In this document: piece by piece, positions 60,590-64,000 of the stretch
How the letters are laid out: the number at the start of each line of letters is the position of its first letter
Position numbering within the stretch: the stretch's first letter is position 1
Notes under the pieces: generated by a model
Told to the model about the DNA's origin: nothing
The model's database searches: none
What the model saw: only the letters and a program-made list of their open reading frames with translations
Position numbers and translations under genes: made by a program
Assembly (NCBI GenBank): GCA_014338405.1
Contig: JTDE01000185.1
Coordinates: 205,771 to 269,770 of the forward strand
Reading direction: 5' to 3'
Source of the DNA: Paragonimus skrjabini miyazakii
Taxonomy: Eukaryota > Platyhelminthes > Trematoda > Plagiorchiida > Troglotrematidae
Length of the DNA stretch: 64,000 nt

Positions 60590-61071
60590 GTGCATAAGTG
60601 AAGTGGATGAACGCTGTAGATTTAGAACCACCCACTGAGACTGAGGTTCGCAATTGCATCTGGGCTCTCAAACGTAATAAGGCTGCTTGTCCAGATGACC
60701 TTGTGCCGACACTTTTTAAAGAAGGTGGAGAGGTGTTAGTTGAGGCCTTGACTCAGCTGTTTCAAGTTGTGTGGATGACGGAGACCATCCCTCCGTGCTG
60801 GGGTCGCGCGATAATAGTTCCTATATTCAAGAAAGGTATCAGGGGCACTTGCAAAAACCATAGAGGAGTTAGTTTGACCTCAGTGATTTCTAGAGATCAG
60901 GCATCCATTATAATCCGTCGACTCACTGCAGTTCGGGAGTTAAACATTAGAGAAGAACAGGCATGTTTTCGTCTTGGTCGGGGATGTAGAGATCACATTT
61001 TTACCCTTCGTCAAATTCTGGAGCAGCGTCATGTGTACTGCCGGCCAACAATTGCCGTATTTCTCGACTAT
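60590..61071 (+). mobile_element. RTE-B element, left part (RT N-terminus)
   Basis: A plus-strand RTE of a second family, 5' truncated. The frame from 60598 reads VDLEPPTETEVRNCIWALKR, ALTQLFQVVWMTETIPP, IIVPIFKKGIRGTCKNHRGV, REEQACFRLGRGCRDHIFTL, QILEQRHVYCRPTIAVFLDY and then stops abruptly at the inserted RTE-A tail (61072). The frame resumes at 62806 with AFHSVGRSKF. The start near 60590 is approximate. Confidence 0.85.
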
Positions 61072-62803
61072 ATCATCATCATCATCACCATCATCATCAT
61101 CATAACAGCCATGAGCCTGACCAAAAGTTACTGTGGCTCGAGCCGCCGTTCACCTCAACAGTGACGTAGAATATCTTAGAAGAAAACGTTACTAAGTGGT
61201 TTGAAAATTATTCAAAGAAGACTAAGGGGAAGTACTAGAAATGGTATGGATACAGGTACGCCATTGACTGTGACACACCGCTATCTCGGAAAGCGTCTCT
61301 AACCAGCGGTTTGAGTGATCACGAGGACCCAATCCAGGCAGGCGACACCTACCCACTTTGCTCAATGGAGTAATCAGGGTTTTCATATTTCGTGACCACG
61401 TTGGTGCTTGGCCACCACGCGGTTTAACTCAACTGTTGGTGGCCTCAATACATAATGTCCGGTACGGTAAACGATCAGCTGACATACGGAGTACGTGATC
61501 TAACCATCGCAAGCTATGCACCGTGAGTAGTTGACCAATTGATCGCGCATCCCGAGCGTTCCGGAATACGCGCTGGCGAACGGCCACACTGCTCACGCGA
61601 TCAGTCCACCTCATGTGGGCTACTTGGCGGAGACAACGGTGGTCAAACACAGCAAGCCTGTTGATGTCTTCTTTGTAAACAGGCCACGTTTCCGAACCAT
61701 ACAGCAAAATGGAACGCACACAGGCATTATATACCCTTTCATTCAACGGCAACCTAATGTCGTTTTGACGCCACAGATGACGCAGTTTGGCAAAGACAGC
61801 TCGTGCCTTTGCAATCCTCGCTGATATCTCATCAGCAATATTGCAAGCTGACGAGATAGTGCTACCCAAGTATGTGAAACTGTCCGCAGTCTCAAGCGGA
61901 TTACCTGCAATGAAGAAAGTAGAGGTTGAAGTGTCTCAGTCTTGAAGCAGCACTTTGTACTTTGAAGGTGCAAAGCGCATTCCATGCAAATCAGCCCGGT
62001 CACTCACCTTGTCCTGCATGGTCTGCATGTTTCTGGCAGAGGGGCTAAGTAAGACAATGTCGTCCGCGTACTCCAGATCGGCCAATCTAGCGCCAGGAAG
62101 AAGCTCAACACCAAGCCCACTGGACTGCTCAAGCGCACCCTCCAGAATGTCGTCCATGACAAAATTGAACAGGAAGGGGGGAATCGGACACCCTTGACGA
62201 ACACCACAAGAAGTGGTGAACGCTCGAGACAGTTGTCCATAAACTCTCACCCTGCTTGCAGAGTGAGCATACAATAATCTCAATAGATTCGCGTATTTTT
62301 CTGGTACTCCCTTGCGGAGAAGGCAGCTCCAGAGAACGTCACGAGCAACTGAATCGAAATCAGTCTTCAGGTCCAAAAAGACCACGACTGTCGGCTGTCT
62401 GTGAGAGTGCCGATGTTCCAAAATCTGTCACAAGGTAAAAATATGATCAACGCACCCTGGACCGGATCGGAATCCTGCCTGTTCTTCGCGTATCTGACTT
62501 CCTCTGGGCTTAGTGAGCCGACGTAAAATGAGACCAGTGAGTAACTTAGACGCAATAGACACCAAACTGATGCCCCTGTGGTTGTCACATAGACGTCGGA
62601 ACCCCTTTTTAAAAACGGGAATGACTATTGATAGGCACCAATCACGAGGCACCTCTTCAGTCTCCCAGATCGTCTGGAGGAGTCGCGTCAGTTCTGACAT
62701 CAACCTCTCCCCACCATCCTTGAAAAGAGAAGGAGGGAGGAGGTCTGGACCAGGAGCCATATTACGCTTCAATAACTTAAGCTCCAGGACCACTTCTGCT
62801 TCT
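61072..62803 (-). mobile_element. RTE-A copy nested inside RTE-B
   Basis: Minus strand, 5' truncated at the start of the RT (about 62803). It has a 3' UTR and an ATC/ATG trinucleotide tail at 61072-61105. The RT frame is continuous from 62803 to 61429, broken only by two nonsense changes: at about 62428 (FTL-stop-QILEHRHSH) and 61934 (VLLQD-stop-DTSTSTFF). The YADD active site lies at 62059-62070. Other motifs include VVFLDLKTDFDSV, GVRQGCPIPPFLFNFVMDDI (the usual QGCP) and FDHRCLRQVAHMRW. There is no clear target duplication; the junctions suggest loss of a few host bases. Confidence 0.9.
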
Positions 62804-64000
62804 GTGCGTTCCATTCGGTGGGTCGATCTAAATTCTCAGAGTCGCTTGAACGCAGAGGTGTACCGAACAAGTATTTGAACATACTATCGGCGCTTTACTC
62901 CCATACTTCGGCCCAGCTTAGGGTTTACGGTGAGCTGTCTGACAGTTTCAGCACCAGGAGCGATGTTCATCAAGGCTGTCTCCTTTCACCATTTTTGTTC
63001 AATTTCCTCATGGACGAAATAATGGAGGATTGTCCCCGGCAGTCACAAAATGCTGGTGTGGACCTCTTACCTGGTGCAAGGCTGACTGATCTTGATTATG
63101 CTGACGATAAGGTGTTGCTGTTTGACAACTTTCAGGCGGCGCAAGCAACGCTAAATGCAATTTCACGTTCTGCTAAGTACTTTGGAATGCGCTTTGCAGC
63201 CTCGAACTGCAAAGTGCTTCTACAAGATTGCTATGATTACGTAGATTTAACGTTAGATTTAACGTTAGTTATGGAGGTTGTTGACCGGTTTGTATACCTG
63301 GGAAGCTGCATCAACGGCGGTGTAGGGAATGAAATAGAGGCGCGTCTTTCCAAGGCTAGAGCGGTGTTTACTAATCTGAGGCACTTATGGCGACAGAAAT
63401 GTAACTCTCTGAAGCTTAAGGGTCGCGTATATCAGATAACAGTGAGGGCTGTATTATTATACGGCAGCGAAACATGGTCACTCAGGGTAGAAGACGTGAA
63501 CCGTCTTCAGCTGTTTGATCACCGATGTCTGCGTTCAGTCGCTCGTATCGGGTGACACCAACGAGTGAGTAACGAGGAGGTTAGGAAGCGGGTGTTTGGC
63601 ACTGAATGCCAAATGAGTTCTTTCGTTCAGTCCCTACACTTCCACTGACTTAGGTGGTTAGGTCATGTACTAAGGATGCCAGATAGTCGTCTGCCACACC
63701 AATCACTGTTTGCCGACACTGCGGTCGATTGGCGCAAGGTGCTAGGTGGACAGATGATGACTTGGCGTAGACAAATGAAATCGTTCACGAAAGGGTTGGC
63801 TACTGTAGGTCGGGTTCGTCTTCCGGGCTGGAGCTCTCGCGACTCACAGAGTCGGTGGCTGGAGACGTTAGGTGAGATGGCGGATAACCGAGCTCAGTGG
63901 CGTGAATGTTGTCGTTGTTTAGTCGAGTTGTCTGTGATGTGAGTGCACTTAATGACGCGGGACAGCGAAAGCCGCAAGGAAGCTGTCTTGCTGATGACGC
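62804..64000 (+). mobile_element. RTE-B element, right part
   Basis: Continuation of the RTE-B element interrupted at 61071. The coding part runs to about 63942, then a 3' UTR to the window edge, so the 3' tail is not seen. The window ends inside or near its 3' end. Confidence 0.85.
62806..63942 (+). pseudogene. RTE-B reverse transcriptase, palm to C-terminus, two stops
   Basis: One frame throughout: AFHSVGRSKF (two Asp of the usual AFDSVDR are changed, including the catalytic one), ERRGVPNKYLNILSALYSHT, DVHQGCLLSPFLFNFLMDEI, LTDLDYADDKVLLF (YADD at 63097-63108), MRFAASNCKVLLQDC, a duplicated DLTLDLTLV, VYLGSCINGG, IEARLSKARAVFTNLRHLWR, AVLLYGSETWSL, LFDHRCLRSVARIG-stop (63553), VSNEEVRKRVFG, a second in-frame TGA near 63646, LRWLGHVLRMPDSR and GWSSRDSQSRWLETLGEMAD. 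The frame ends at 63942. It is dead, but recently enough for only point damage. Confidence 0.85.

Noticed and set aside
1..64000. CRISPR arrays, rRNA genes, bacterial operons
   Set aside because: No spaced direct repeats, rRNA signature sequences or closely packed same-strand ORFs; the R2-like element is not in rDNA here.

Overview
This looks like animal nuclear DNA, most probably from a flatworm and perhaps a digenean fluke. The evidence is spliced exons with consensus GT/AG borders, very long introns, and a transposon set typical of flatworms: RTE-type and R2-type non-LTR elements, Penelope-like elements with GIY-YIG ends, and short tRNA-like repeats carrying hammerhead ribozymes. The phylum is an inference from these families. 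No bacterial operon, rRNA gene, CRISPR array or canonical tRNA gene was seen.

The host gene is on the minus strand and runs through almost the whole window. Three exons (60189-60269, 17503-18313, 11463-11530) encode pieces of a SAC-domain phosphoinositide phosphatase of the INPP5F/SAC2 type. A fourth exon-like block (32964-33089) fits between them in phase. The last two clear exons join exactly in frame across a 5.97 kb intron. The 5' end, at least one exon between 60.2 and 33.1 kb, and the catalytic CX5R half of the gene are not found here. The gene is therefore at least 49 kb long, and nearly everything else in the window is intron.

The introns are filled with retroelements. From left to right: a Penelope-like (PLE) fragment at 3.0-3.7 kb; a decayed R2-like element at 4.19-7.04 kb, starting with an HDV-type ribozyme fold and flanked by a diverged 32-nt direct repeat; a decayed RTE copy at 7.1-8.6 kb (minus); head-to-head pairs of hammerhead-bearing SINE-like repeats at 10.1-10.8 and 22.4-22.8 kb; possible Gypsy LTR ends at 13.4-13.7 and 25.5-25.9 kb; an RTE-A 3' end at 34.3 kb (minus); an RTE-B remnant at 43.4-44.5 kb (minus); a full-length RTE-A element at 47088-50977 with a perfect 11-bp target-site duplication; a PLE / RTE-A / PLE stack at 54.6-57.6 kb; a further decayed SINE-like repeat at 59.3 kb; and at 60.6-64 kb an RTE-B element (plus) split by an RTE-A copy (minus).

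The main discovery-type signal is RNA, not protein. Within one intronic region there is a near-perfect type I hammerhead in a SINE-like repeat, an HDV-like double pseudoknot at the 5' end of the R2-like element, a partial HDV-like fold beginning at the exact 5' end of the full-length RTE-A element, and a decayed hammerhead-like segment at the 3' end of a Penelope-like element. All of these were folded by hand and need covariance-model and cleavage tests.
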